DNA from: Jidongwangia harbinensis
Lineage (GTDB): Bacteria > Actinomycetota > Actinomycetes > Mycobacteriales > Micromonosporaceae
Length of the DNA: 64,000 nucleotides
Direction: 5' to 3'
Assembly (NCBI RefSeq): GCF_020216025.1
Contig: NZ_JAIWNC010000036.1
Location: 52,986-116,985, forward strand
Shown one piece after another: positions 34,054 to 42,244 of this stretch; position 1 is the first letter of the stretch; each line of letters opens with the position of its first letter. The position numbers and the translations under genes are program-made. Under the pieces are notes generated by a model. The model was not told the DNA's origin, did not search any database, and was given only the letters and a program-made list of their open reading frames with translations.

Positions 34054-36135
34054 GTGCACCAGGTTCCGACGATCAAGCGGGTCATGGCGGCTGCGGCCGG
34101 CCTGGCCGTCATCCTGACCGGCACACCGGCGGTGGCCTCGGCGCGGACCGCACCCGCCGACGGGCCGGCGCTGCAGACCGTCCCGCTGACGCCCGCCGCC
34201 GCGCGGTCCGCCGCGGCCGGGGCGCCCGCGGTGCACCCGCGTGCCACCCGGCCGTTCAGCCTGATCGGCGCGACCTGGACCGACCCGGCCACCCGGCTGC
34301 CCGGCACCGTGCGGGTGCGGGTCCGCTCCGCGGCGGACGGCCGGTGGAGCGACTGGCACGAACTGGAGAGCGACGGCCGCTCCCCCGCCGACCGGGCGGG
34401 CGTGGACGCCGGCGGCCGGGGCCACACCGATCCGGTCTGGGTGGGCGCGTCCGACGGGGTGGAGGCGCGCCTCGGCGCCGGCTTCGGGCGTACCGCCGCG
34501 CTGCCGCCCGGCCTGCGCCTCGACCTGATCGACCCGGACCAGCCGATGCCGGCCCCCGCGCCGGCCGCCGCGCCCGATCCCGCGCCCGCGCCGCAGGCGG
34601 CCCCGGCCACGCTGTCCCGGGCCGCCGGCGTCGCGGTACCGCCCCGGCCGGTGCCCCGGATGACCGCGCGGTCCGGCTGGCAGGCCGACGAGACAATCGT
34701 CGCGGATCCGCCGGAGTACAGCACCGACGTGCGGGTGATGTTCGTCCACCACACCGCCGGCACGAACAACTACCGGTGCGCCGACTCGGCCCGGATCGTC
34801 CGCGGCATCCAGCGCTACCACGTACTCAGCAACGGCTGGAACGACATCGGCTACAACTTCCTGGTCGACCGCTGCGGCAACCTGTTCGAGGGACGCCGGG
34901 GCGGCGTCAACCGGGCCGTGCTGGGCGCGCACACCATGGGCTTCAACTCGCACGCCAGCGCGATCGCGGTGCTCGGCGACTACCGCGGCCGGGGCGTGTC
35001 GGCCACCGTGCGGACGCGGATCGCGCAGGTCGCGGCGTACAAGCTGGGCGCGTACGGCCAGTTGCCGGGCGGCCGCAGCGTGCTGGTCTCCAACGGCAGC
35101 GACCGGTACGCCAAGGGCACCAGCGTCACGTTCAACCGGATCTCCGGCCACCGCGACGCGGGCCGCACCGCCTGTCCCGGCGACACGCTCTACGGCCAGC
35201 TCGGTGCGATCCGCGGCGTGGCCGGCGCCGCGCCCGCCGGTCTGGGCTGGGCGCGGATGACCGGCGCCGCCCGGGTCGGCGCCACCTACTACACCCGCGG
35301 CACGATCAGCCCGCTCTGGACGACCCGGACCCCGACCGCGATGCTCAACCGCTTCGACGTGTACGTGGACGGCAAACTGGTCGCCGCCACCCCGAACGCG
35401 CACCGCCGCACCACGCTCCGCCTGGCGCCCGGCAAGCACACGGTCGTGGTGCGCGGCATCCACCTGTCCGGCCGGACCGCCAGCGTCGCCGCCACCGTGG
35501 TCTCCGACGCGACCGCGCCGGTGTTCACCCAGGGCCCGTCCTTCTCGCTGCGCACCGGCTCGCTGCACAACTCCGTCCCGGTGCGGCTCGGCTGGACGGC
35601 GGCCGACGCGGGCGGGCTCCGCTCGGTGGCGCTGACCTCGCCGCGGCCGGTGAACCTGGGCGTGACCGCACGCACCTGGCCCGGTACGGCACCGGCCGGG
35701 GTGGCGTCGACCTGGGCGTTGCGCGCCGTGGACCGGGCCGGCAACGCCCGGGGCGTGGCGTTCGCCCGTACCCCCCTGGTGGTCACCGAGGCCCGGGCCG
35801 CACGGACCGGCGCGTGGACCCGGCTGCGCAACCCCGCGCACCTCGGCGGCAGCGGCCTGCTCGGGGTGTCCGGCGGTGCCAGCATGTCCTGGACGTTCAC
35901 CGGGCGGTCGGCGGCCCTGGCGGCGAGCCGGACACCCACCTCCGGCCGGCTCACCGTGTACGCGGACGGTCAGCTGATCGGCACGCTGGACCTGCGCTCG
36001 GCCCGGACCGCGCACCGGCAGGCGGTGTGGGCGCGGAACTGGGGCGTGCTCGGCCCGCACACCGTCAAGGTGGTGCTCGAGGGCACCGCGGGCCGGCCCG
36101 GCGCGATCATGGACGGCCTGGTGGTTCTGCGCTGA
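34054..36135 (+). CDS. Secreted PGRP-type N-acetylmuramoyl-L-alanine amidase with C-terminal Ig-like repeats
   Basis: A 693-residue exported protein. A signal peptide (1-31) and an N-terminal beta-rich region (about 65-150) precede an Ala/Pro linker (175-195). The Amidase_2/PGRP domain (about 205-375) has FVHHTAGTN with the zinc histidine near 231, YNFLVDRCGNLFEGRRGG and GHRDAGRTACPGD with the second zinc His and Cys. The rest (about 390-693) is beta-sandwich-like, with FDVYVDGKLVAATP and similar strands. It cleaves the lactyl-peptide bond of peptidoglycan outside the cell. GTG start. The 3' end overlaps the convergent sigma gene by 29 bp. Confidence 0.92.
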   Translation: MHQVPTIKRVMAAAAGLAVILTGTPAVASARTAPADGPALQTVPLTPAAARSAAAGAPAVHPRATRPFSLIGATWTDPATRLPGTVRVRVRSAADGRWSDWHELESDGRSPADRAGVDAGGRGHTDPVWVGASDGVEARLGAGFGRTAALPPGLRLDLIDPDQPMPAPAPAAAPDPAPAPQAAPATLSRAAGVAVPPRPVPRMTARSGWQADETIVADPPEYSTDVRVMFVHHTAGTNNYRCADSARIVRGIQRYHVLSNGWNDIGYNFLVDRCGNLFEGRRGGVNRAVLGAHTMGFNSHASAIAVLGDYRGRGVSATVRTRIAQVAAYKLGAYGQLPGGRSVLVSNGSDRYAKGTSVTFNRISGHRDAGRTACPGDTLYGQLGAIRGVAGAAPAGLGWARMTGAARVGATYYTRGTISPLWTTRTPTAMLNRFDVYVDGKLVAATPNAHRRTTLRLAPGKHTVVVRGIHLSGRTASVAATVVSDATAPVFTQGPSFSLRTGSLHNSVPVRLGWTAADAGGLRSVALTSPRPVNLGVTARTWPGTAPAGVASTWALRAVDRAGNARGVAFARTPLVVTEARAARTGAWTRLRNPAHLGGSGLLGVSGGASMSWTFTGRSAALAASRTPTSGRLTVYADGQLIGTLDLRSARTAHRQAVWARNWGVLGPHTVKVVLEGTAGRPGAIMDGLVVLR

Positions 36136-36775
36136 CCTGCTCGTCGAGCACCGTGCGCAGCGCCTGCATGGCGTGGTAGAGGCGGGCCTTCACGGTCTCC
36201 ACCGGCACGCCGCGGGCGTCGGCGGCGTCCTCCAGGGACACCCCGCGGTAGAACAGCTCGACGAGGATGTCCCGGTGGGCGCCGGTCAGGTCGTTCATGG
36301 CCCGGAGCACCGTGGTCGGCGGCCGGCCCGGCGGCACCCGCGCGGGCGGCGCCGGCCGGTCGTCGTCGTCGAGCAGCACGCTGCGCGCGGTCAGCACCAG
36401 CCACGGGCGCACCGCGGAGGCGCGCTGCGGGTATCGGGACGGGTCCTGGGCAGCGCGGTACAACGTCCCCTTGACCGCGACGGCGGTCGCGTCCTGGTCA
36501 CCGTCGGTGAGCCGGAGGACGTATTCGTACAGGGCGGCACGGTGCGGCTCGACCATCGCCTCGAAGGCGGCCACCGCGCGTCGCTCGGCGGCCAGCGCCG
36601 CGGCGCTGCCCGGCACCGGCGTGAACAGGTCCGCGTGCAGCGGCCGACGGTCGGGCTGGGCAGGATGGCCGGGCTGGGCAGGACGGCCGAGCTGGGCAGG
36701 ACGGCCGAGCTGGGCACGGTGGCCGGGTTGGGCACGGTGGCCGGGCGCCGGCCGGTCGGCGGCGTGGCGGCCCAT
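36107..36775 (-). CDS. ECF-type sigma factor with N-terminal hexapeptide repeats
   Basis: A 222-residue protein. Residues about 12-42 are low-complexity 6-residue repeats (PGHRAQ, LGRPAQ and variants). The sigma2-like region (about 66-130) contains FEAMVEPHRAALYEYVLRL and RYPQRASAVRPWLVLTAR. Sigma4 (about 155-215) contains LTGAHRDILVELFYRGVSLE, AADARGVPVETVKARLYHAMQAL, a clear ECF helix-turn-helix. Region 2 looks degenerate, so -10 recognition may be unusual. No anti-sigma gene is adjacent; a STAS-domain gene lies divergently upstream. The end overlaps the amidase gene by 29 bp. Confidence 0.82.
   Translation of the reverse strand: MGRHAADRPAPGHRAQPGHRAQLGRPAQLGRPAQPGHPAQPDRRPLHADLFTPVPGSAAALAAERRAVAAFEAMVEPHRAALYEYVLRLTDGDQDATAVAVKGTLYRAAQDPSRYPQRASAVRPWLVLTARSVLLDDDDRPAPPARVPPGRPPTTVLRAMNDLTGAHRDILVELFYRGVSLEDAADARGVPVETVKARLYHAMQALRTVLDEQVSAEPPGRP
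36650..36739. repeat. 18-bp in-frame tandem repeat in the sigma gene
   Basis: Five imperfect copies of an 18-bp unit (GCCGGGCTGGGCAGGACG type) run from 36650 to 36739 inside the N-terminal coding part of the sigma gene. Each copy encodes six residues, so copy-number change would keep the frame. Confidence 0.9.
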
Positions 36776-36905
36776 CGGGGACCCCCTTCTCCGGGTACGG
36801 GAACTCCATCCTTCGGCGCGGCGCCGTCGCCGGACACGGGGAAAGTACCTGGATCACTACCCGTATCGACACCCGCATCACACACCGTCACCGATTCCGT
36901 ACGGC

Positions 36906-36935
36906 GATGAGTTTCCGGGCGGTGCCGGGTCTACC
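36906..36935 (+). promoter_or_regulatory. Candidate ECF-type promoter, copy 1 (STAS gene)
   Basis: GATGAGTTTCCGGGCG (36906-36921) followed by GGTCTACC (36928-36935), with 13 bp between GATGAGTTT and GGTC. The identical 16-mer and identical spacing recur at 38212. Transcription would begin close to the ATG at 36940. Confidence 0.6.
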
Positions 36936-36939
36936 CCGC

Positions 36940-37296
36940 ATGGCCCCGACCGCGATCCGGTTCGACGTGCCCGGCGCGGTGCTGCGCGCCGACGTGCCCG
37001 GGCTCTGTGCCGGCCTCGCCGAATCGCTTCGCGGCCGGAACGGCGGCGTGGTGGTCTGCGACGTGACCCGGACCCGGCCGGACCTGGCGGCCGTCGACCT
37101 GCTGGCCCGGTTGTGCCTGACCGCCCGGCGCCACGGCTGGTCGCTGGTCCTGCACGGCGCCGGGCCGCCGCTGCGGCACCTCCTCGGCCTGACCGGGCTG
37201 GGCGAGGTGCTAGCCGAGCCGGGGCGGCAGGCCGAAGAGCGGGAACAGCCGGGTGGTGTCCAGGAAGTTGTGCACCGCGGCGATCCCCCCGGCTGA
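36940..37296 (+). CDS. STAS-domain protein (anti-sigma antagonist-like)
   Basis: A 118-residue protein. FDVPGAVLRADVPGLCAGLAE, VVVCDVTRTRPDLAAVDLLARL, then RHGWSLVLHGAGPPLRHLLGLTGLGEVL gives the beta-alpha order of a STAS domain, with the core VCD..DLAAVDLL helix. The usual phosphorylatable Ser is not obvious (Ala-Ala-Val at that site). The ATG at 36940 is chosen because an upstream ATG at 36907 falls inside the promoter-like motif. The last 87 bp overlap the convergent ECF sigma gene and that tail looks non-conserved. It may act on a partner-switching kinase elsewhere. Confidence 0.72.
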   Translation: MAPTAIRFDVPGAVLRADVPGLCAGLAESLRGRNGGVVVCDVTRTRPDLAAVDLLARLCLTARRHGWSLVLHGAGPPLRHLLGLTGLGEVLAEPGRQAEEREQPGGVQEVVHRGDPPG

Positions 37297-38175
37297 GAGG
37301 TCCAGCACGATCAGGGCCCACGGCTCGTGTCCCGGCCCGGCGGCGGCCGGACGGTACTGCCCGAACGCCGGCATCCCGTTCGCCGTCACCGGCAGCAGGC
37401 GGGAGCCCCGGCAGCCACTCCCGGTGCCGGACATCCAGGCGGCGATGTCGTCCGGGCCGCGCAGCCACAGCGGCAGCGGCGGCATCGACAGCGTCGCGTC
37501 CTCGTGCAGCAGCGCGGTCAGCGCCGCCAGGTCGTACGACTCGAACGCCCGCACGTACCGGGTGAGCAACGCCTGCTGCTCCTCGTCCAGCGGGCGCTTG
37601 ACCTCGGCGGCGGCGTCCGTGGTGGCCAGCGTGGCCCGGGCCCGTTGCAGCGCGCTGTTCACGCTCGGCACCGACGTGTCGAGCAGCTCGGCCACCTCCT
37701 GGGCGGACCAGGCCAGCACCTCGCGCAGGATCAGCACGGCGCGCTGGCGCGGCGGCAGGTGCTGCAGCGCGGCCACGAACGCCAACCGGATCGACTCACG
37801 CTCGGTCACCACGTCGGCCGGGTCGGCCCGCTCCGGCACCGCCCGGCTGTCCGGCACCGGTCCGATCCAGATCTCGTCGGGCAGCGGCTCGCCGGCATGG
37901 GTGGCCCGCCCGGAGCCGGCCGGGCCGAGGTCGACCGGGCGCACCCGGCGCTGCGCGCTGCCCAGCATGGTCAGGCAGACGTTCGTCGCGATCCGGTACA
38001 GCCAGGAACGCAGCGCGGAGCGGCCCTCGAACTTCTCCAGGCCGCGCCAGGCCCGGACCAGCGTGTCCTGGACGGCGTCCTCGGCCTCGAACGCCGAACC
38101 GAGCATCCGGTAGCAGTACCCGGTCAGCTCCGACCGGTACGTCTCCAACTGCTCTTCGACGGCCACCTCGTTCAT
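37210..38175 (-). CDS. ECF sigma factor with C-terminal SnoaL-like domain (SigG/TIGR02960-like)
   Basis: A 321-residue sigma factor. Sigma2 (about 8-75) has ELTGYCYRMLGSAFEAEDAV, QDTLVRAWRGLEKFEGRSAL, RSWLYRIATNVCLTML. Sigma4 (about 130-185) has LQHLPPRQRAVLILREVLAW and EVAELLDTSVPSVNSALQRA. A C-terminal SnoaL/NTF2-like domain (about 200-315) contains RYVRAFESYDLAALTALLHE, ATLSMPPLPLWLRGPDDIAA. In this class the tail replaces an anti-sigma factor and tunes activity, possibly by ligand binding. A leaderless promoter precedes it. It is divergent from an alpha/beta hydrolase gene and convergent with the STAS gene. Confidence 0.93.
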   Translation of the reverse strand: MNEVAVEEQLETYRSELTGYCYRMLGSAFEAEDAVQDTLVRAWRGLEKFEGRSALRSWLYRIATNVCLTMLGSAQRRVRPVDLGPAGSGRATHAGEPLPDEIWIGPVPDSRAVPERADPADVVTERESIRLAFVAALQHLPPRQRAVLILREVLAWSAQEVAELLDTSVPSVNSALQRARATLATTDAAAEVKRPLDEEQQALLTRYVRAFESYDLAALTALLHEDATLSMPPLPLWLRGPDDIAAWMSGTGSGCRGSRLLPVTANGMPAFGQYRPAAAGPGHEPWALIVLDLSAGGIAAVHNFLDTTRLFPLFGLPPRLG

Positions 38176-38182
38176 CCCGACG

Positions 38183-38188
38183 ACCCTA
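38183..38188 (-). promoter_or_regulatory. Leaderless -10 element of the SnoaL-tailed sigma gene
   Basis: On the minus strand TAGGGT ends 7 bp before the ATG at 38175, without a ribosome binding site, as in other leaderless genes of this window. Confidence 0.6.
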
Positions 38189-38211
38189 ATCGAGATTTCC
38201 CGGCCGGCCGC

Positions 38212-38243
38212 GATGAGTTTCCGGGCGCGCCCCGGTCAGTACC
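38212..38243 (+). promoter_or_regulatory. Candidate ECF-type promoter, copy 2 (alpha/beta hydrolase gene)
   Basis: GATGAGTTTCCGGGCG (38212-38227) and GGTCAGTACC (38234-38243), again with 13 bp between GATGAGTTT and GGTC. It sits 34 bp before the hydrolase ATG, in the gap between the divergent sigma and hydrolase genes. Confidence 0.6.
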
Positions 38244-38277
38244 GGCAACAGATCCACCGAGAACCGAGGAGCACCTG

Positions 38278-39087
38278 ATGACCACCTCCGCCACCGGCCG
38301 GTACGCCGACGTCAACGGCCTGCACCTGTACTACGAGACGCACGGCGCCGGCCGCCCGCTGGTGCTGGTGCACGGCGGCCTCGGCTCGGGCGAGATGTTC
38401 GGGCCGGTGCTGGCCATGCTCGCCGACCACCACCAGGTGATCGCGGTCGACCTGCAGGGACACGGCCGGACCGCGGACATCGACCGGCCGCTCGACGTCC
38501 GGTTCCTGGCCGACGACGTCGCCGCCCTGATCCGCCACCTCGGACTGGTGAAGCCGGACGTGGTGGGATTCTCGCTCGGCGGCGGGGTGGCGCTCCAGGT
38601 CGCGATCCGGCATCCGGAGACGGTGGGCCGCCTGGTGTCGGCGTCGGCGAACATCCGCCGCGACGCCGTGTACCCGGAGATGCTCGCGCAGCAGGGCCAG
38701 GTCGGCGCGGCGTCCGCGGAATTCATGAAGGACACCCCGATGTACGAGCTGTACCAGCGGGTGGCGCCGCGCCCCGAGGACTTCCCCCGGCTGCTCGACA
38801 AGATCGGCGCGGCGATGGCCCAGGACTTCGACTTCACCGAGGAGGTCCGCGGCCTGCAGGTCCCGACGCTGGTGCTGGCGGCGGACGCCGACATGGCCCC
38901 GCCGAGCCACTACGTGGAGATCTTCAACCTGCTCGACGGCGGACTGCGCGACGGCGGCTGGATGGGTGAGGGCCGGCCCAAGGGCGGTCACGCACTGGCC
39001 ATCCTGCCCGGGCTGACGCACTACAACCTCTGCGACAACCCGTTGTTCGCCACCACCACGCTGGCCTTCCTCGACCAGGACAGCTGA
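38278..39087 (+). CDS. Alpha/beta hydrolase
   Basis: A 269-residue alpha/beta-hydrolase. VLVHGGLGSGEMFGPVLAML holds the oxyanion HGG, VDLQGHGRTADIDRP is typical of the family, GFSLGGGVALQVAI has the nucleophile Ser, VLAADADMAPPSHYVEIF the likely Asp, and PGLTHYNL the His. The divergent sigma gene and shared promoter motif suggest direct control by that sigma factor. The substrate is unknown; haloperoxidase-like or ester hydrolysis are possibilities. An AGGAG-type site precedes the ATG. Confidence 0.92.
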   Translation: MTTSATGRYADVNGLHLYYETHGAGRPLVLVHGGLGSGEMFGPVLAMLADHHQVIAVDLQGHGRTADIDRPLDVRFLADDVAALIRHLGLVKPDVVGFSLGGGVALQVAIRHPETVGRLVSASANIRRDAVYPEMLAQQGQVGAASAEFMKDTPMYELYQRVAPRPEDFPRLLDKIGAAMAQDFDFTEEVRGLQVPTLVLAADADMAPPSHYVEIFNLLDGGLRDGGWMGEGRPKGGHALAILPGLTHYNLCDNPLFATTTLAFLDQDS

Positions 39088-39201
39088 GCGTGTTCGGACC
39101 ACCACCACGCTGTGTGACGAGTATTCGGGTACCGACTAGGTAGTTCGCCCGTGTCCGGGTACCCGTCGGCGGGGCATATTTGCGGCCGGAAAGGAGCAAT
39201 T

Positions 39202-39411
39202 ATGTGCGATCACGCACCGGCCTGTCCCCCGGCGGCGAGTCCCGGCCACGACGCCGCCCGGGTCGTCATCACTCACCCTGAGCAGGGATGGAGCCTGCTC
39301 TGTAACGGAGTGGTGACGTTCGACGACACCGGCGAGCTGCTGCCGGACGGCCGCGCCGTGCCGCCGCACCGGCCCGCGATCCGCCGCCGGAGCGCCGTGC
39401 TGCCGCGCTGA
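39202..39411 (+). CDS. DUF5999 family small protein
   Basis: A 69-residue protein beginning MCDHAPACPPAASPGHDAAR, with THPEQGWSLLCNGVVTFDDT and GELLPDGRAVPPHRP. This is the full pattern of the actinobacterial DUF5999 family, in which the Cys/His N-terminus might bind metal. The function is unknown. A clear AAGGAG ribosome site lies 6 bp before the ATG. The LAL regulator gene begins 27 bp downstream with its own leaderless element. Confidence 0.9.
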   Translation: MCDHAPACPPAASPGHDAARVVITHPEQGWSLLCNGVVTFDDTGELLPDGRAVPPHRPAIRRRSAVLPR

Positions 39412-39426
39412 CCGGAGCGCACCCAC

Positions 39427-39432
39427 TACCGT
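39427..39432 (+). promoter_or_regulatory. Leaderless -10 element of the LAL regulator gene
   Basis: TACCGT (TANNNT) ends 6 bp before the ATG at 39439 and there is no ribosome site between. Confidence 0.5.
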
Positions 39433-39438
39433 GCTCCT

Positions 39439-41766
39439 ATGAGCACCGCCACGACCGCGCGCGGTTCCCTCGGCAACCTGCCGGCCGAGGTGACCAGCTT
39501 CGTGGGACGGCGACAGGAGGTCACCGGCGTCCGCCGGATGCTGGCGCACAGCCGCCTGGTCACGCTGACCGGAGCGGGCGGCGTGGGCAAGACCCGGCTG
39601 GCGCAGCGGGTCGGCGGCGAGATGCGCCGTGCCTTCCCGGACGGCGTGTGGTTCGTCGAGCTGGCCGAACTGCGGGACCCCGACCTGGTCGCGGTGACCG
39701 TCGGCGAGGCGCTCGGGGTCCGGGAGGAGTCGGTCAGCCCGGACGCGCCCGGCCTCGCCGCGTTCCTCGCCGACCAGCAGGCGCTGCTCATCCTGGACAA
39801 CTGCGAGCACCTGATCGGCGCCTGCGCGGACCTGGTGGAGACGCTGCTGCGGACCAGCCCGGAGCTGCGGGTGCTGGTGACCAGCCGGCAGGCGTTGCGG
39901 CTGGCCGGCGAGGCCATCCTGCCGGTGCAGCCGCTGTCGGTGCCGGACGCGGCCACCCGGTGCACCCCGGCCGAGCTGACCCGCACCGAGGCGGCGCTGC
40001 TACTGGTCGAACGGGCCACCGCGGTGCTGCCCGACTTCGAGGTCACCGAGGAGAACTGCGACACGATCGCCCGGCTGTGCCAGGCGCTGGAGGGCGTACC
40101 GCTGGCCATCGAGCTGGCCGTGGCGCGGCTGCGGGTGCTGTCGCTGGAGCAGATCCTGGACCGGCTCACCGACCGGTACCGCCTGCTGACCAGCGGTGCC
40201 CGCAACGCGCCGGCCCGGCAACAGACGCTGCGCGCGCTGATCGACTGGAGCTGGGAACTCTGCTCGGAGCCGGAGCGCACGCTGTGGGCGCGGGCGTCGG
40301 TGTTCTCCGGCGGTCTGGAACTGGACGCCGCCGAGCGGGTGTGCGCGGACGACACGCTGCCCGCCGACGCCATCCTGGACCTGATCGCCTCGCTGGTGGA
40401 CAAGTCCGTGCTGACCCGCATCGGCGACGGTCCGCGGGCCCGGTACCGGATGCTGGAGGTGGTCCGGGAGTACGGCGCCGCGCGGCTGGCCGAGGCCGGC
40501 GAACCGGAGACGCTGGCGAGCCGGCACGGCCGGTGGTTCGCCGGGCTGGCCACGTACGGCGACCGGCACTGGGTGAGCCCGGACCAGGCCGCGCTGATGC
40601 TGCGGCTGCGGCAGGAACAGGCGAACCTGCGGGTGGCCCTGGAGTACGCGGTCACCGCCGGACCGCCCGAGCTGGCCCTGCGGTTCGCCGCCGACCTGGA
40701 GAACCACTGGTTCGTCCGCGGCTTCCTGTCCGAGGGCCGGCACTGGCTGGACCGGGCCCTCGCCCTGCCGGCACCGCGGCACTGGACCCGGGTGAAGGCG
40801 CTGCGGGTGGCCGCGTCGATCGCCACCGTGCAGAACGACCGGTCCCGGGCCCGCGCGCTGCTGGCCGAGGCGGGCGAGCTGGCCGAGGAACTGCCGCCGT
40901 CGGTGGAACGGGCGTACATCGCGCTGCTCGAGGGCAACCTGGACATGTTCTCCGGCGACCACGCCGCCGCGCTGCCCCGGTTCGAGCAGGCGTTGCGGGG
41001 CTTCCGCGAGATCGGCGCGCGCAACGGCGAGATGTGGGCGCTGTCGGTGCTGGGCCTCACCCGCGGCCTGGCCCAGGAACCCGCCCGCGGGTACGCCGAC
41101 CTGATCGCCTGCCGGGACATGGGCACGGCCAGCGGCGAGGTGTGGTGGCGTTCGTTCGCGCTGTGGGCGCTGAGCGTGCTGCGCTGGCGGGACGGCGACC
41201 TGGCCGGGGCCACCGAGGCCGCGAAGGAGAGCCTGGAGGTACGCCGGCTGGTCGAGGACGAACAGTTCACGGTCGGCCTGGCGCTGGAGTCGCTGGCGTG
41301 GATCGCCGGCGGGGAACGCCGCGACACCCGGGCGGCGCACCTGCTCGGCGCGTCCGAACGGATGTGGCAGGCCATGCACGCCTCGCTGGCCTCGTTCCGC
41401 AGCCTGGACGACTTCCACGACGAGACGGTGTCGCAGGTCCGCGCCCGGCTCGGCGACCGGGCCTACGACGCCGCCGCCCGCCGCGGTGCCGAGCTGACCA
41501 CCGCCGAGGCGGTCGCGCTGGCCCTGGAACGCAACCCGGTGCCGGCCCCGCGCGCCGCGTCCGACCAGTCCGGCCTGACCCGGCGGGAACGCGAGGTGGC
41601 CGCGCTGATCGCCGAGGGCCTGAGCAACCGCGAGATCGCCGCGCGGCTGGTGGTGGCGCAGCGCACCGCCGAGGGCCACGTGGAGAACATCCTCAGCAAA
41701 CTCGGCTTCACCTCGCGGGCGCAGGTGGCCGGGTGGCTGGCGGCGCAGGCTCCGCCGAATTCCTGA
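39439..41766 (+). CDS. LuxR-family NB-ARC ATPase regulator (LAL/AfsR-like type)
   Basis: A 775-residue regulator. The NTPase part starts PAEVTSFVGRRQEVTGVRRM, with Walker A GAGGVGKT (45-52), Walker B LLILDNCEHL and the LVTSRQALRLAGE sensor, then GVPLAIELAVARLRVLS. A helical TPR-like region (about 380-690) follows, and the C-terminal LuxR HTH (about 712-765) has LTRREREVAALIAEGLSNRE, VAQRTAEGHVENILSKLGF. Such large ATP-dependent activators respond to small molecules and often control secondary metabolism or sugar use. It is monocistronic and leaderless. Neighbouring small-enzyme genes could be targets. Confidence 0.94.
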   Translation: MSTATTARGSLGNLPAEVTSFVGRRQEVTGVRRMLAHSRLVTLTGAGGVGKTRLAQRVGGEMRRAFPDGVWFVELAELRDPDLVAVTVGEALGVREESVSPDAPGLAAFLADQQALLILDNCEHLIGACADLVETLLRTSPELRVLVTSRQALRLAGEAILPVQPLSVPDAATRCTPAELTRTEAALLLVERATAVLPDFEVTEENCDTIARLCQALEGVPLAIELAVARLRVLSLEQILDRLTDRYRLLTSGARNAPARQQTLRALIDWSWELCSEPERTLWARASVFSGGLELDAAERVCADDTLPADAILDLIASLVDKSVLTRIGDGPRARYRMLEVVREYGAARLAEAGEPETLASRHGRWFAGLATYGDRHWVSPDQAALMLRLRQEQANLRVALEYAVTAGPPELALRFAADLENHWFVRGFLSEGRHWLDRALALPAPRHWTRVKALRVAASIATVQNDRSRARALLAEAGELAEELPPSVERAYIALLEGNLDMFSGDHAAALPRFEQALRGFREIGARNGEMWALSVLGLTRGLAQEPARGYADLIACRDMGTASGEVWWRSFALWALSVLRWRDGDLAGATEAAKESLEVRRLVEDEQFTVGLALESLAWIAGGERRDTRAAHLLGASERMWQAMHASLASFRSLDDFHDETVSQVRARLGDRAYDAAARRGAELTTAEAVALALERNPVPAPRAASDQSGLTRREREVAALIAEGLSNREIAARLVVAQRTAEGHVENILSKLGFTSRAQVAGWLAAQAPPNS

Positions 41767-41779
41767 CACAGGATGTCAG
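41763..41779. promoter_or_regulatory. Candidate operator (inverted repeat) upstream of the VOC gene
   Basis: CTGACA-CAGGA-TGTCAG is a perfect 6-bp inverted repeat with a 5-bp centre, overlapping the LAL gene stop and 55 bp before the VOC gene. A related half, CAGGATGGCAGCTGTCGG, follows at about 41791. Similar CTGACA..TGTCAG sites serve HTH/WYL-type repressors in actinomycetes. The cognate regulator is not obvious. Confidence 0.4.
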
Positions 41780-41833
41780 CCTCCGGCGGCAGGATGGCAG
41801 CTGTCGGTACCACCCACGTCGGAAGGCCCCACC

Positions 41834-42205
41834 ATGCCCGGCTTCGCCTCACTCGCCATGATCAATCTGGATGCGGTCGACCCCGCCGCACAGGCCCGCT
41901 TCTACTCCCAGGTGCTGGGCTGGGAGGTGGTGCACAGCGAGACCGAGTACGCCATGATCAGTGACGGCTCCACCAGCATCGGCTTCGGCCGGCTGCCCGG
42001 GTACTCCGCCCCCGGCTGGCCCGACCGGACCACCCCGAAGCGGTACCACCTCGACTTCTACGTCGACGACCTGGACGCCGCGGAGAAGCAGGCCCTCGCA
42101 CTGGGCGCCACCAAGCCCGGCGACCAGCCCACGCCGGAACGCTGGCGGGTGCTGCTCGACCCGGACGGGCACCCGTTCGACCTCTGCCTGCGCACCACCG
42201 GATAA
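41834..42205 (+). CDS. VOC-family (glyoxalase/bleomycin-resistance-like) protein
   Basis: A 123-residue single vicinal-oxygen-chelate domain. INLDAVDPAAQARFYSQVLGW begins the first beta-alpha-beta-beta-beta module, YHLDFYVDDLDAAEKQALAL the second, and WRVLLDPDGHPFDLCL carries the C-terminal metal/ligand Glu-equivalent region (here Asp). It probably dimerises. The function (lyase, dioxygenase or drug binding) cannot be told. A GGAAGG site precedes the ATG. The serine hydrolase gene follows after 39 bp. Confidence 0.92.
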   Translation: MPGFASLAMINLDAVDPAAQARFYSQVLGWEVVHSETEYAMISDGSTSIGFGRLPGYSAPGWPDRTTPKRYHLDFYVDDLDAAEKQALALGATKPGDQPTPERWRVLLDPDGHPFDLCLRTTG

Positions 42206-42244
42206 TCCGTTGCCGGGCGCGCGGCGGCCGGTCATGCTCCGCGG

